DNA of 64,000 nucleotides from Pseudomonas psychrophila HA-4 (lineage in GTDB: Bacteria; Pseudomonadota; Gammaproteobacteria; Pseudomonadales; Pseudomonadaceae): NCBI RefSeq assembly GCF_000282975.1, contig NZ_ALJC01000107.1:90490-154489 (forward strand), in the 5' to 3' direction. The position numbers and the translations under genes are program-made. The stretch's first letter is position 1; every line of letters begins with the position of its first letter. Shown in pieces: positions 50,061 to 59,464 of this stretch. A model generated the notes under the pieces. It made no database searches and was not told the DNA's origin. It was given only the letters and a program-made list of their open reading frames with translations.

Positions 50061-51353
50061 ATGACAACAGAAACTCACTACACAGGAGAAGAGCGTAGAA
50101 AAAGGATTTTTGCGATTGTCGGTGCCTCCTCCGGCAACTTGGTCGAATGGTTCGATTTCTACGTTTACGCCTTTTGCGCGATTTACTTTGCGCCTGCTTT
50201 CTTCCCCTCTGATGACCCTACGGTGCAATTGCTGAACACAGCCGGAGTGTTTGCGGCTGGGTTTTTGATGCGTCCTATCGGTGGCTGGCTGTTTGGTCGG
50301 GTAGCCGACAAGCACGGCCGTAAGAACTCAATGATGATCTCGGTGATGATGATGTGCGCCGGGTCATTGGTGATCGCCTTTCTCCCAACCTACGAATCAA
50401 TCGGTGCCTGGGCTCCGGCGCTGCTGTTGGTGGCACGCTTGTTTCAAGGGCTTTCAGTCGGCGGGGAGTATGGCACCACGGCCACTTACATGAGTGAAGT
50501 CGCCCTCAAAGGGCAGCGTGGTTTTTTCGCGTCTTTCCAATACGTGACCCTGATCGGTGGGCAACTGCTGGCAGTGTTGGTGGTGGTGATTCTTCAGCAG
50601 TTTTTGTCAGAACAAGAACTGCGCGCCTGGGGCTGGCGTATACCGTTTGTGATCGGGGCCATTGCGGCGGTTATTGCGCTGTTGCTGCGTCGCTCCTTGA
50701 AAGAGACCACCAGTGCTGAAACCCGTGAAGACAAAGACGCGGGCAGCGTTGCGGCGTTGTTCCGGGATCACAAGGCGGCATTCATTACCGTGCTGGGGTA
50801 TACCGCTGGCGGTTCGCTGATTTTCTACACGTTTACCACGTACATGCAGAAGTACTTGGTGAACACCGCGGGCATGCACGCCAAGACGGCCAGTTACATC
50901 ATGACCGGCGCACTTTTCCTTTATATGTGCATGCAGCCGGTGTTTGGCATGCTCGCTGACAAGATCGGGCGTCGCAAGTCGATGCTCTGGTTCGGTGGCT
51001 TGGGTACCCTGTGCACGGTGCCGATTTTGCTGACGTTGAAAACCGTTACCAGCCCGTTTTTAGCGTTTGTCTTGATCACGCTGGCGCTGGCGATTGTCAG
51101 TTTCTACACCTCGATCAGCGGTCTGGTGAAAGCTGAAATGTTTCCACCGCAAGTACGGGCGCTGGGTGTTGGCCTGGCTTATGCGGTGGCCAACGCGATT
51201 TTCGGTGGCTCGGCGGAATATGTGGCCTTGGGCCTCAAGTCGATGGGCATGGAGAATACCTTCTACTGGTACGTGACGGTCATGATGGCCATCGCTTTCC
51301 TGTTCAGCTTCCGATTACCGAAACAACCCAAATACCTGCATCACGACCTGTGA
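50061..51353 (+). CDS. pcaT: MFS dicarboxylate/beta-ketoadipate transporter PcaT
   Basis: A 430-residue transporter of the MHS branch of MFS, 12 helices. GNLVEWFDFYVYAF, GGWLFGRVADKHGRK and RLFQGLSVGGEYGTTATYMS are typical of MHS proton symporters. Its place between pcaF and pcaB, as in P. putida pcaFTBDC, supports PcaT (beta-ketoadipate uptake). Related proteins carry alpha-ketoglutarate, so substrate rests on context. Confidence 0.9.
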   Translation: MTTETHYTGEERRKRIFAIVGASSGNLVEWFDFYVYAFCAIYFAPAFFPSDDPTVQLLNTAGVFAAGFLMRPIGGWLFGRVADKHGRKNSMMISVMMMCAGSLVIAFLPTYESIGAWAPALLLVARLFQGLSVGGEYGTTATYMSEVALKGQRGFFASFQYVTLIGGQLLAVLVVVILQQFLSEQELRAWGWRIPFVIGAIAAVIALLLRRSLKETTSAETREDKDAGSVAALFRDHKAAFITVLGYTAGGSLIFYTFTTYMQKYLVNTAGMHAKTASYIMTGALFLYMCMQPVFGMLADKIGRRKSMLWFGGLGTLCTVPILLTLKTVTSPFLAFVLITLALAIVSFYTSISGLVKAEMFPPQVRALGVGLAYAVANAIFGGSAEYVALGLKSMGMENTFYWYVTVMMAIAFLFSFRLPKQPKYLHHDL

Positions 51354-51401
51354 TGTATTCGCGCGCGCCTGCCTTTGGCGCGCGCCAGCAAAGGATGCTT
51401 T

Positions 51402-52754
51402 ATGAGTAACCAGCTGTTTGACGCCTACTTCACAGGCAAGGCCATGGGCGAAGTGTTTTGTGATCATGGGCGGGTTCAGGCCATGCTCGACTTTGAAGCC
51501 GCGCTGGCTCGTGCTCAAGCTCGGGTGGGGCTGATCCCGCCGTCAGCAGTTGCACCGATTGAAGCCGCCTGCCGCGCCGAACACTACGACTTTGAAGCCT
51601 TGGGGCTGGCGATTGCCAGCGCTGGCAACTCAGCTATTCCGCTGGTTAAAGCGCTTGGCAAACAGATCGCTAGCATCACCCCGGAAGCTGAGCGCTATGT
51701 GCACTTGGGCGCCACCAGCCAAGACGTAATGGACAGTGGGCTGGTGCTGCAACTGCGCGCTGCGTTGGTGCTGATCGAGCGTGACTTGCAGCAGTTGGGC
51801 GATGTGCTTGCACAACAGGCGCTGCGTTATGCGGCTACCCCTTTGGCAGGTCGAACTTGGTTGCAGCAGGCCACGCCGGTCACCCTAGGGATGAAAATCG
51901 CAGGTTGGCTGGGCGCTGTCAGCCGGAGTCGTCAGCGGCTTCGCGAGTTAAAGCCACGGTTGCTGAGTCTGCAATTTGGAGGTGCCTCGGGCACCTTGGC
52001 CGCATTGGGTGATCAAGCGTTGCCTGTCGCGCACGCCTTGGCGGATGAATTGCAGTTGAGCCTGCCCGATCAGCCATGGCACACCCAGCGTGATCGTTTA
52101 GTGGAGTTCGGTTCGGTTCTCGGGTTGATTGCCGGGAGTCTTGGCAAAATGGGCCGCGACATCAGCTTGTTGATGCAGACTGAAGCGGCGGAGGTTTTTG
52201 AGCCTTCTGCGCCGGGCAAGGGCGGTTCTTCGACCATGCCGCACAAACGCAACCCGGTGGGTTCGGCCGTGCTAATCAGTGCGGCGACGCGGGTACCGGG
52301 GTTATTGAGCACCTTGTTCAGTGCCATGCCTCAAGAGCACGAGCGTAGCTTGGGCTTATGGCACGCCGAGTGGGAAACCCTGCCTGAAATCTGCTGCTTG
52401 GTCTCTGGTGCTTTGGTTCAGGCACTGAATATTGCTCAAGGGCTGGAAGTGGATGAACGGCGCATGGCACAAAACCTCGATTTGACTCATGGCCTGGTGC
52501 TTGCTGAGGCTGTGAGTATCGTGTTGGCCCAGCGTGTCGGCCGGGAAACCGCCCATCATCTGCTGGAGCAATGTTGCAAGCGGGCTGTGGCCGAACACCG
52601 GCATTTGCGTGCGGTGCTGGGTGATGAACCCGAGATAACTGCCCAACTGTCGGCGGACGAACTGGATCGCTTGCTTGATCCTGCTCATTACCTGGGGCAA
52701 GCGACGACATGGGTCGTGCGTGCACGGGCTGAACATTTGGCGTTGGTATTATAA
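51402..52754 (+). CDS. pcaB: 3-carboxy-cis,cis-muconate cycloisomerase
   Basis: A 450-residue fumarase/aspartase-superfamily enzyme; it lactonises carboxymuconate. The signature GKGGSSTMPHKRNPVGS carries the catalytic Ser, and HLGATSQDVMDSGL is the substrate loop. An ATG at 51402 (MSNQLFDAYFTG) has AAGGA six bases upstream; the upstream in-frame start adds nine unlikely residues. It lies 48 bases after pcaT. Confidence 0.94.
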   Translation: MSNQLFDAYFTGKAMGEVFCDHGRVQAMLDFEAALARAQARVGLIPPSAVAPIEAACRAEHYDFEALGLAIASAGNSAIPLVKALGKQIASITPEAERYVHLGATSQDVMDSGLVLQLRAALVLIERDLQQLGDVLAQQALRYAATPLAGRTWLQQATPVTLGMKIAGWLGAVSRSRQRLRELKPRLLSLQFGGASGTLAALGDQALPVAHALADELQLSLPDQPWHTQRDRLVEFGSVLGLIAGSLGKMGRDISLLMQTEAAEVFEPSAPGKGGSSTMPHKRNPVGSAVLISAATRVPGLLSTLFSAMPQEHERSLGLWHAEWETLPEICCLVSGALVQALNIAQGLEVDERRMAQNLDLTHGLVLAEAVSIVLAQRVGRETAHHLLEQCCKRAVAEHRHLRAVLGDEPEITAQLSADELDRLLDPAHYLGQATTWVVRARAEHLALVL

Positions 52755-52767
52755 AAAGGAGACGATC

Positions 52768-53568
52768 GTGGGACGTGTACAACTCGCTGAAGGTGAAATC
52801 AACTACCAATTCGACGGCCCGCAAGGTGCGCCTGTGCTGGTGTTGTCCAACTCGCTGGGCACTGATCTGGGCATGTGGGAATCGCAGATTCCGGCATTCA
52901 CTGAGCATTTTCAGGTGCTGCGTTACGACACCCGTGGCCATGGTCAGTCCCTGGTCACCGAAGGGCCTTACAGCATTGAGCAGTTAGGCGGTGACGTGCT
53001 GTCGCTGTTAGATGCGCTGCACATTGAACGCGCCTATTTTTGCGGCCTGTCGATGGGTGGCCTGATTGGCCAGTGGCTGGGCATTAATGCCGGTTCACGT
53101 TTGCATAAGCTGGTGGTGTGCAACACCGCGGCCAAAATCGGTGAGCCTTCGATCTGGGACCCGCGCATTGAGATGGTCTTACGCGATGGCGCGGCGGCCA
53201 TGGCTGGGTTGCGCGATGCTTCGATAGCTCGCTGGTTTACCGCAGATTATGCCGAGGCCAATCCCGAGCAGGCCAAACGCATCACGGACATGCTGGCAGC
53301 TACATCACCTCAAGGGTATGCAGCCAACTGTGCCGCGGTGCGCGATGCTGATTTCCGTGATCAGCTTGGCGCCATTCACGTGCCGACACTGGTCATTGCT
53401 GGCACGCACGACGCGGTGACGCCACCGTCGGGTAGCCATTTCATTCAAGAGCATGTGGCAGGCGCAGAGTATGCAGAGTTTTATGCTGCGCACCTGTCCA
53501 ACGTGCAGGCGGGCGACGCGTTCAGTCAGCGAGTGCTGGCATTTTTGTTAGCCAAAAAGTCGGTTTAA
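52768..53568 (+). CDS. pcaD: 3-oxoadipate enol-lactonase
   Basis: A 266-residue alpha/beta-hydrolase that opens beta-ketoadipate enol-lactone. The nucleophile Ser95 lies in CGLSMGGLIG; the acid Asp is in GTHDAVTPP and the His in AAHLSNVQ. Start is GTG 52768, with AAGGAG six bases upstream and 13 bases after the pcaB stop; longer in-frame versions overlap pcaB and are not supported. Confidence 0.93.
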   Translation: MGRVQLAEGEINYQFDGPQGAPVLVLSNSLGTDLGMWESQIPAFTEHFQVLRYDTRGHGQSLVTEGPYSIEQLGGDVLSLLDALHIERAYFCGLSMGGLIGQWLGINAGSRLHKLVVCNTAAKIGEPSIWDPRIEMVLRDGAAAMAGLRDASIARWFTADYAEANPEQAKRITDMLAATSPQGYAANCAAVRDADFRDQLGAIHVPTLVIAGTHDAVTPPSGSHFIQEHVAGAEYAEFYAAHLSNVQAGDAFSQRVLAFLLAKKSV

Positions 53569-53578
53569 GGAGCGTTTT

Positions 53579-53971
53579 GTGGACGAGAAACAACGTTACG
53601 ACGAAGGCATGGGCGTACGCCGCGCCGTACTGGGCGATGCACACGTTGATCGCAGTCTGAATGCGCTGACAGAGTTCAACAGCGAGTTCCAGGAAATGAT
53701 CACGCGTCATGCGTGGGGTGATATCTGGACGCGCCCTGGTTTGCCACGTCATACCCGCAGCCTGATCACCATTGCGATGCTGATCGGCATGAATCGCAAC
53801 GAAGAGCTTAAATTGCACCTGCGGGCGGCGGCCAACAACGGCGTTACCCGGGCAGAGATCAAAGAAGTGCTGATGCAGAGTGCGATCTACTGCGGCATCC
53901 CAGCGGCCAATGCCACGTTCCACTTGGCTGAATCGGTGTGGGATGAATTGGGAGTTGAGTCGCGGGTTTGA
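53579..53971 (+). CDS. pcaC: 4-carboxymuconolactone decarboxylase
   Basis: A 130-residue CMD-family protein (AhpD-like fold). TRPGLPRHTRSLITIAMLIG, the following EELKLHLRAAANNGVTRAEI and CGIPAANATFH are family blocks. GTG start with AAGGAG (53567-53572) overlapping the pcaD stop. It supplies the enol-lactone for PcaD. A TTGAAAGCA/TGCTTTCAA hairpin (53968-53995) sits at its end. Confidence 0.94.
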   Translation: MDEKQRYDEGMGVRRAVLGDAHVDRSLNALTEFNSEFQEMITRHAWGDIWTRPGLPRHTRSLITIAMLIGMNRNEELKLHLRAAANNGVTRAEIKEVLMQSAIYCGIPAANATFHLAESVWDELGVESRV

Positions 53972-54145
53972 AAGCAATGGCAGGACTGCTTTCAATGGTC
54001 AGTGTTTAGGCCCTTATCAGATACCGGCCAGCAATTGTCCTATGTATGTAACGCATTTCATCCTTCTTATTCTTGGACTATCTCTGGGCACTTGAGCTCC
54101 ACACGGTGGGGTTGATCAGGTAGAGAGTTAGTTCAAGGATGAGCC

Positions 54146-54784
54146 ATGATGTTGAATACTGCTGTTTTGAATTTATTGCCTGAGTACTTTCGAAGTGCTG
54201 ACGAAGCCGCAATTGCTCTGTCAGGTTCGATAGATTTGGAGTCTGCCACGATGTTAGGTGGCTTTATCGTTTTTGACTCTCGATTGAATCACTACCGCAT
54301 TTCGCGGCCTGTGAGCATTGCACAGGCTCAGGGTATTGAATTTAACCAAAAGGGGCATTTGAACGCGGATCCAACACTCAAATTTCGCGGGTTTTACTGT
54401 ACATCAGACATGGCCGGAGCCAGCAGGATGGCATATGAGTCCGGTGAGCGGGCGCTGTACAGTAACTTTTTTGCTCCCGTTTATCTGGCCCGGATGATCA
54501 ATCAGGACCTGGTTGTGAGGGCAAGTGCCGGGTATTGGTTAGCACCTAACAAAGCGGTACTCAAGTTCCGCTCCCACGCTGAGGAGGAGGCAAAAGAACT
54601 GGCGTCACACGCCTCCGAAATGCTGAGCGCACTGATTGATGGAACCAGATTGATGGTGGCCTATATCCAACAGGTTGCTCAGGCGGGTGACTTGCAGGTC
54701 ATTCAGAAAAGTGAATTTCCGGGTATATGGGACACGCTAGGGGTTGTCCCTGTTGATTGGTTACAGCCTGTACAGTCCAATTAA
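54146..54784 (+). CDS. Low-GC hypothetical protein (possible DUF4329-type)
   Basis: A 212-residue protein that I do not recognise firmly. Residues 15-60 (RSADEAAIALSGSIDLESAT, then MLGGFIVFDSRLNHYRISRP) recall DUF4329-type deaminase/toxin-associated domains: an Ala-rich helix then a Gly-Gly beta turn. FYCTSDMAGASRMAYESGER includes a Cys that might be catalytic. Codon use is visibly A/T-richer than in the pca and ttg genes. No signal peptide. AAGGA sits six bases before the ATG. It stands alone between pcaC and ttgC. Confidence 0.72.
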   Translation: MMLNTAVLNLLPEYFRSADEAAIALSGSIDLESATMLGGFIVFDSRLNHYRISRPVSIAQAQGIEFNQKGHLNADPTLKFRGFYCTSDMAGASRMAYESGERALYSNFFAPVYLARMINQDLVVRASAGYWLAPNKAVLKFRSHAEEEAKELASHASEMLSALIDGTRLMVAYIQQVAQAGDLQVIQKSEFPGIWDTLGVVPVDWLQPVQSN

Positions 54785-54810
54785 ATCGGGTCTGATGTGT
54801 TAGGCCCCAT

Positions 54811-54842
54811 ACATAAAAACCGCCTAATGGCGGTTTTTATGT
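54811..54842 (+). terminator. Perfect 14-bp bidirectional terminator
   Basis: ACATAAAAACCGCC and GGCGGTTTTTATGT pair exactly around TAAT. It lies 26 bases after the low-GC gene and 15 bases before the end of ttgC on the other strand, so it serves both. Confidence 0.93.
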
Positions 54843-54857
54843 TTTAGCAGATTTTCA

Positions 54858-56309
54858 TCAAGCCTTTGGCGGCTTGTCCGAAATGGGTCGGTTTTCACCG
54901 GTCTGTTCGTACCAGCCGCCACCCAACGCCTTATACAGCGTGACTTCGCTGGTTAGCTGCGACAGGCGGTCGGTGATCAGCGATTGTTGTGCACTGAACA
55001 GCGAGCGTTGAGCGTCGAGGAAGGTCAGGTTGCTGTCGATGCCAATCCGATAGCGACGCTCAGCCAGACGGTAGTAATCCTGGTTGGCATTAACGAAATC
55101 GGTTTGTGCCTGCAACTGCTCGTTGTAGGTTTCACGTGCAGCCAGTCCGTCAGAAACTTCCTGGAATGCAGTCTGGATCGCCTTCTCGTATTGAGAAACG
55201 GTGATCTCTTTCTGGATTTTCGAGTAGTCCAAGCTTGCGCGCAAAGCACCTGCGTTGAAGATCGGCAGGTTGATTTGCGGCGAGAACAGCCAGGTGCCCG
55301 AACCGCCCTTGAACAGACCTGAGAGGTCTGGGCTCAAGGTCCCGGCATTGGCGGTCAGGCTGATGCTTGGGAAGAACGCAGCACGCGCAGCGCCAATGTT
55401 GGCGTTGGCTGCCAGCAGCTGATGCTCTGCCTGAAGGATGTCCGGGCGACGTTGCAGTAAGTCAGACGGCAAGCCCGCAGGCACTTTGTTCAACAGGTCG
55501 GCTGACAGCGGTTGGCTGGCTGGCAGATTGTCCGGGATGGTCGTCCCGAGCAGCAGGGCCAAGCTGTTTTGGTCCTGAGCCACTTGGCGAGTGTACTTGG
55601 CCAACTGAACCTTGGCGTTTTCCACCGAGGTACGCGACTGGCTCAGATCAAGCGCCGAGGCCACACCGACTTCGTTGCTGCGCAAGGTCAGCTTGTAGCT
55701 CTCGTCGTAGGCTTTGAGGGTGTCTTGAGTGAGCTTGAGTAGCTCTTTGTCAGCCTGCCAGGTCAGGTAGGCATTCGCGACGCTGGCCACCAGACTGATC
55801 TGAGTGGTGCGGCGCGCTTCTTCGGTTGCAAAGTAGTTTTGCAACGCTTGGTCGCTCAGGCTGCGAACGCGGCCGAACAAGTCCAGTTCATACGCGCTCA
55901 CGCCAAGCGTTGCGGTGTATGAGCTAGAAATGGATGACTCGCCCGTTTGCGACATACGCGCTGGGGTGCGTTGGCGGCTACCGCTGGCATTGGCGCTGAC
56001 TGCCGGGAACAGATCGGCACGCTGGATGCGGTACTGAGCCGCGTAGGCGTCGATGTTCAGGGCTGCGACCCGAAGGTCGCGGTTGTTGACCAAAGCTGTC
56101 TGGATCAGCTGTTGCAGGGCAGGGTCATGGAAAAACTGACGCCAGCCTTGTTCCGCTGCAGCCTGGTTCGGCGCTTCGTTTGCCGAGTAGGCCGGGCCTT
56201 GCGGGTATTGCGCGGCTACCGGCGCTTCAGGGCGCTGGTAGTCCGGGATCAGCGAGCAGCCGCTCAGCGTAAACGCTGCAACGGCTACTGCGAGAAGCGA
56301 CTTGCTCAT
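54858..56309 (-). CDS. ttgC: Outer-membrane efflux channel (TtgC/OprM)
   Basis: A 483-residue lipoprotein channel. The lipobox AAFTLSGC (Cys18) is followed by SLIPDYQRPEAPVAAQYPQG, the typical OprM/TtgC start; duplicated TolC-family helices follow. It starts within the last bases of ttgB (56306-56309 overlap), so coupled translation. It forms the outer-membrane exit of the TtgABC pump. Confidence 0.95.
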   Translation of the reverse strand: MSKSLLAVAVAAFTLSGCSLIPDYQRPEAPVAAQYPQGPAYSANEAPNQAAAEQGWRQFFHDPALQQLIQTALVNNRDLRVAALNIDAYAAQYRIQRADLFPAVSANASGSRQRTPARMSQTGESSISSSYTATLGVSAYELDLFGRVRSLSDQALQNYFATEEARRTTQISLVASVANAYLTWQADKELLKLTQDTLKAYDESYKLTLRSNEVGVASALDLSQSRTSVENAKVQLAKYTRQVAQDQNSLALLLGTTIPDNLPASQPLSADLLNKVPAGLPSDLLQRRPDILQAEHQLLAANANIGAARAAFFPSISLTANAGTLSPDLSGLFKGGSGTWLFSPQINLPIFNAGALRASLDYSKIQKEITVSQYEKAIQTAFQEVSDGLAARETYNEQLQAQTDFVNANQDYYRLAERRYRIGIDSNLTFLDAQRSLFSAQQSLITDRLSQLTSEVTLYKALGGGWYEQTGENRPISDKPPKA

Positions 56310-59300
56310 TGGCCAGCCTCTTGGTTTGGAGTTTTAGTCAGGTCTGTTTTTTGCTTGGCATCTTTTTTATTGCCAATTGAGGACACGGCAACAAAGAACA
56401 GCGGCACCCAGAAAATAGCCAAGACCGTTGCACTGAGCATCCCGCCGATTACGCCTGTACCAATGGCGTGCTGGCTACCCGAGCCTGCGCCGGAAGAGAT
56501 GGCCAATGGAACCACGCCGAGCACAAACGCTAGGGACGTCATAATGATCGGTCGCAGACGCATCCGACACGCTTCAATCGCAGCTTCCGACAGACTACGC
56601 CCTTGTTCATGCAGTTCTTTGGCGAATTCAACGATCAGAATGGCGTTTTTCGCGGCCAAGCCGATTGTCGTCAACAGACCTACCTGGAAGTACACGTCGT
56701 TGGACAAGCCTCGCAAGCTGGTTGCCAGTAGTGCACCAATAATACCCAGCGGTACGACGAGCATGACTGCGATCGGGATAGACCAACTTTCATACAGGGC
56801 TGCAAGGCACAGGAATACCATCAGCAAGGAGATCGCGTACAAGGCAGGCGCTTGCGAGCCTGACAGACGTTCCTCGTAAGACAGTCCTGTCCAAGAAATA
56901 CCGACGCCAGCAGGGAGTTTCTTCGCCAGCGCTTCGACTTCGGCCATTGCCTCACCGCTGCTGTAGCCAGGGGCAGGAGCACCCAAGACTTCCATGGCCT
57001 CTACGCCGTTGTAGCGCGACAGTTTAGGCGCACCAAAAGTCCACTCGCCTTTGGCGAAGGCTGAGAATGGCACCATGGTCCCTTGATCGTTACGCACGTA
57101 CCATTTTTTCAGGTCTTCCGGGTTCATGCGGGACGTAGCGTCACCTTGCAAGAACACCTTTTTAACCCGGCCACGATCGATGAAGTCGTTGACGTAGCTG
57201 GCACCTAGACCAATGGAAAGTGTGTTGTTGATGTCGGATAGGCTGACGCCCAGTGCGCGTGCAGCTTCATCGTCGACCAGCAGTTTGTATTGAGGTTCAT
57301 CGTTCAAACCGTTAGGACGTACACCCGCGAGGACTTTGCTTTGTGACGCCATCCCCAGAAACTGGTTGCGAGCCTCCATCAACTTCTCGTGACCAATACC
57401 GGCACGGTCCTGCAGGAACACGTCGAAACCTGTTGCGTTACCCAACTCCATCACGGCAGGCGGTGCAAAAGCGAAAACCATTGCATCGCGGAAGGTAAAG
57501 AAGTGGGCTTGGGCGCGTTGAGCCAGTGCAAAAACGCTGTTGTTGGCGTCACGCTCGCCCCAGGGTTTGAGCATGATGAACGCCAGACCGGAGCTTTGAC
57601 CACGACCTGCGAAGTTAAAACCGTTGACCGTGAACACTGAAGACACGGCCGAGGTTTCATCTTTGAGCAGGTACTCACGCATCCGGTCAATCACCTCCTG
57701 GGTTCGCTCTGCAGTGGTACCCGGCGGGGTTTGAACCTGAGCAAACAACACACCCTGATCTTCTTCCGGCAGGAACGAGGTAGGAATGCGGGTGAACATG
57801 AAGATCATGCCGACCACAATCAGTACGTAGGCCAGCAGGTATGGGGCTTTGTGACGAAGAATGTTGCCAACACTGTTTTCATAGTGTTTGACGCCACTGT
57901 CAAACGTGCGGTTGAACCAGCCAAAGAAACCGCGTTTGTTCTGACCGTGATCACCTTTGGTAATCGGCTTAAGCATGGTCGCGCACAGGGCAGGGGTGAA
58001 CACCAACGCAACCACAACCGACAGCGCCATGGCCGATACGATCGTGATCGAGAACTGCCTGTAGATCACACCCGTCGAGCCACCGAAGAAGGCCATTGGG
58101 AGCAATACAGCTGACAGCACGAGGGCAATACCGACCAGAGCCCCCTGAATCTGCCCCATCGACTTTTTAGTGGCTTCTTTGGGCGGTAATCCTTCTTCAG
58201 CCATGACCCGTTCGACGTTTTCAACCACCACGATGGCATCGTCCACCAGCAACCCGATGGCCAATACCAGACCAAACATGGTCAGGGTGTTGATGCTGAA
58301 GCCTGCTGCGGCAAGGATCCCGAAAGTACCCAGCAAAACAACGGGCACGGTCATCGTCGTGATAATGGTCGCGCGGAAGTTTTGCAGGAACAGGAACATC
58401 ACCAGGAACACCAGCACAACAGCCTCTACCAGTGTTTCAACAACCCCTTCAATGGACGCTGAAATAACCGGCGTGGTGTCATACGGGAATACTACTTCCA
58501 TGCCAGGCGGGAAGAAGGGTTCCAGGTCTTTGATGGTCTGGCGAACGGCTTTAGCGGTGTCCAGAGCGTTGGCGTTAGAGGCCAGTTTGATTGCAATACC
58601 CGAAGATGGTTTGCCGTTGAACTGGGCGCTGATGCTGTAGTTTTCACCGCCCAGGGCGACGTCAGCCACATCACTCAAACGCACTTGCGAACCGTCAGTG
58701 TTGACCTTGAGCAGGATCTTTTTGAACTCATCTGCGGTTTGCAGTCGAGTTTTACCAATGATCGTTGCGTTCAGTTCCTGACCTTGTACCGCAGGCAGGC
58801 CGCCCAGTTGCCCGGAAGACACCTGTACGTTCTGTGAAGAAATGGCCGACTTAACGTCTACCGGGGTTAGGTTGTACTTGTTCAATTTGGCAGGGTCGAG
58901 CCATATACGCATGGCGTACTGAGCACCGAATACCTGGAAGTCACCCACACCTTCAGTCCTTGACAGCGGGTCTTGCATGTTGGAGACGATGTAGTTCGAC
59001 AAGTCGTCCTTGTTCATGCTGCCGTCAGTGGAGACCACGCCGACCACCATCAGGAAGTTTTTCACTGCCTTGGTGACACGGATACCTTGTTGCTGCACTT
59101 CTTGGGGCAGCAGAGGAGTGGCCAGGTTGAGCTTGTTCTGCACCTGAACCTGAGCGGTATCAGGGTTAGTGCCCTGGTTGAATGTAACGGTGATGGTCAT
59201 GCTGCCGTCTGAGTTACTTTCTGACGACACATAACGCAGGTTATCAATACCATTGAGCTGCTGCTCGATCACCTGCACCACGGTGTCTTGCACGGTCTGT

Positions 59301-59461
59301 GCAGAGGCGCCCGGGTAGCTTACGGAAATCGAAATCGCAGGCGGTGCAATGCTTGGGTATTGGTTAATGGGCAACTTGAGGATCGATAAAGCTCCGACCA
59401 ACATGATCACCAGGGCAATTACCCAAGCGAAAATTGGACGGTCGATAAAGAATTTCGACAT
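56306..59461 (-). CDS. ttgB: RND efflux transporter (TtgB/MexB)
   Basis: A 1051-residue HAE1 RND pump. MSKFFIDRPIFAWVIALVIM and GLLVDDAIVVVENVERVMAE (proton-relay Asp pair) are diagnostic. Length matches MexB. It exports antibiotics, solvents and dyes with proton exchange. It begins 4 bases after ttgA. Named ttg rather than mex because the upstream operator is close to the TtgR operator of P. putida. Confidence 0.96.
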   Translation of the reverse strand: MSKFFIDRPIFAWVIALVIMLVGALSILKLPINQYPSIAPPAISISVSYPGASAQTVQDTVVQVIEQQLNGIDNLRYVSSESNSDGSMTITVTFNQGTNPDTAQVQVQNKLNLATPLLPQEVQQQGIRVTKAVKNFLMVVGVVSTDGSMNKDDLSNYIVSNMQDPLSRTEGVGDFQVFGAQYAMRIWLDPAKLNKYNLTPVDVKSAISSQNVQVSSGQLGGLPAVQGQELNATIIGKTRLQTADEFKKILLKVNTDGSQVRLSDVADVALGGENYSISAQFNGKPSSGIAIKLASNANALDTAKAVRQTIKDLEPFFPPGMEVVFPYDTTPVISASIEGVVETLVEAVVLVFLVMFLFLQNFRATIITTMTVPVVLLGTFGILAAAGFSINTLTMFGLVLAIGLLVDDAIVVVENVERVMAEEGLPPKEATKKSMGQIQGALVGIALVLSAVLLPMAFFGGSTGVIYRQFSITIVSAMALSVVVALVFTPALCATMLKPITKGDHGQNKRGFFGWFNRTFDSGVKHYENSVGNILRHKAPYLLAYVLIVVGMIFMFTRIPTSFLPEEDQGVLFAQVQTPPGTTAERTQEVIDRMREYLLKDETSAVSSVFTVNGFNFAGRGQSSGLAFIMLKPWGERDANNSVFALAQRAQAHFFTFRDAMVFAFAPPAVMELGNATGFDVFLQDRAGIGHEKLMEARNQFLGMASQSKVLAGVRPNGLNDEPQYKLLVDDEAARALGVSLSDINNTLSIGLGASYVNDFIDRGRVKKVFLQGDATSRMNPEDLKKWYVRNDQGTMVPFSAFAKGEWTFGAPKLSRYNGVEAMEVLGAPAPGYSSGEAMAEVEALAKKLPAGVGISWTGLSYEERLSGSQAPALYAISLLMVFLCLAALYESWSIPIAVMLVVPLGIIGALLATSLRGLSNDVYFQVGLLTTIGLAAKNAILIVEFAKELHEQGRSLSEAAIEACRMRLRPIIMTSLAFVLGVVPLAISSGAGSGSQHAIGTGVIGGMLSATVLAIFWVPLFFVAVSSIGNKKDAKQKTDLTKTPNQEAGQ

Positions 59462-59464
59462 TGG

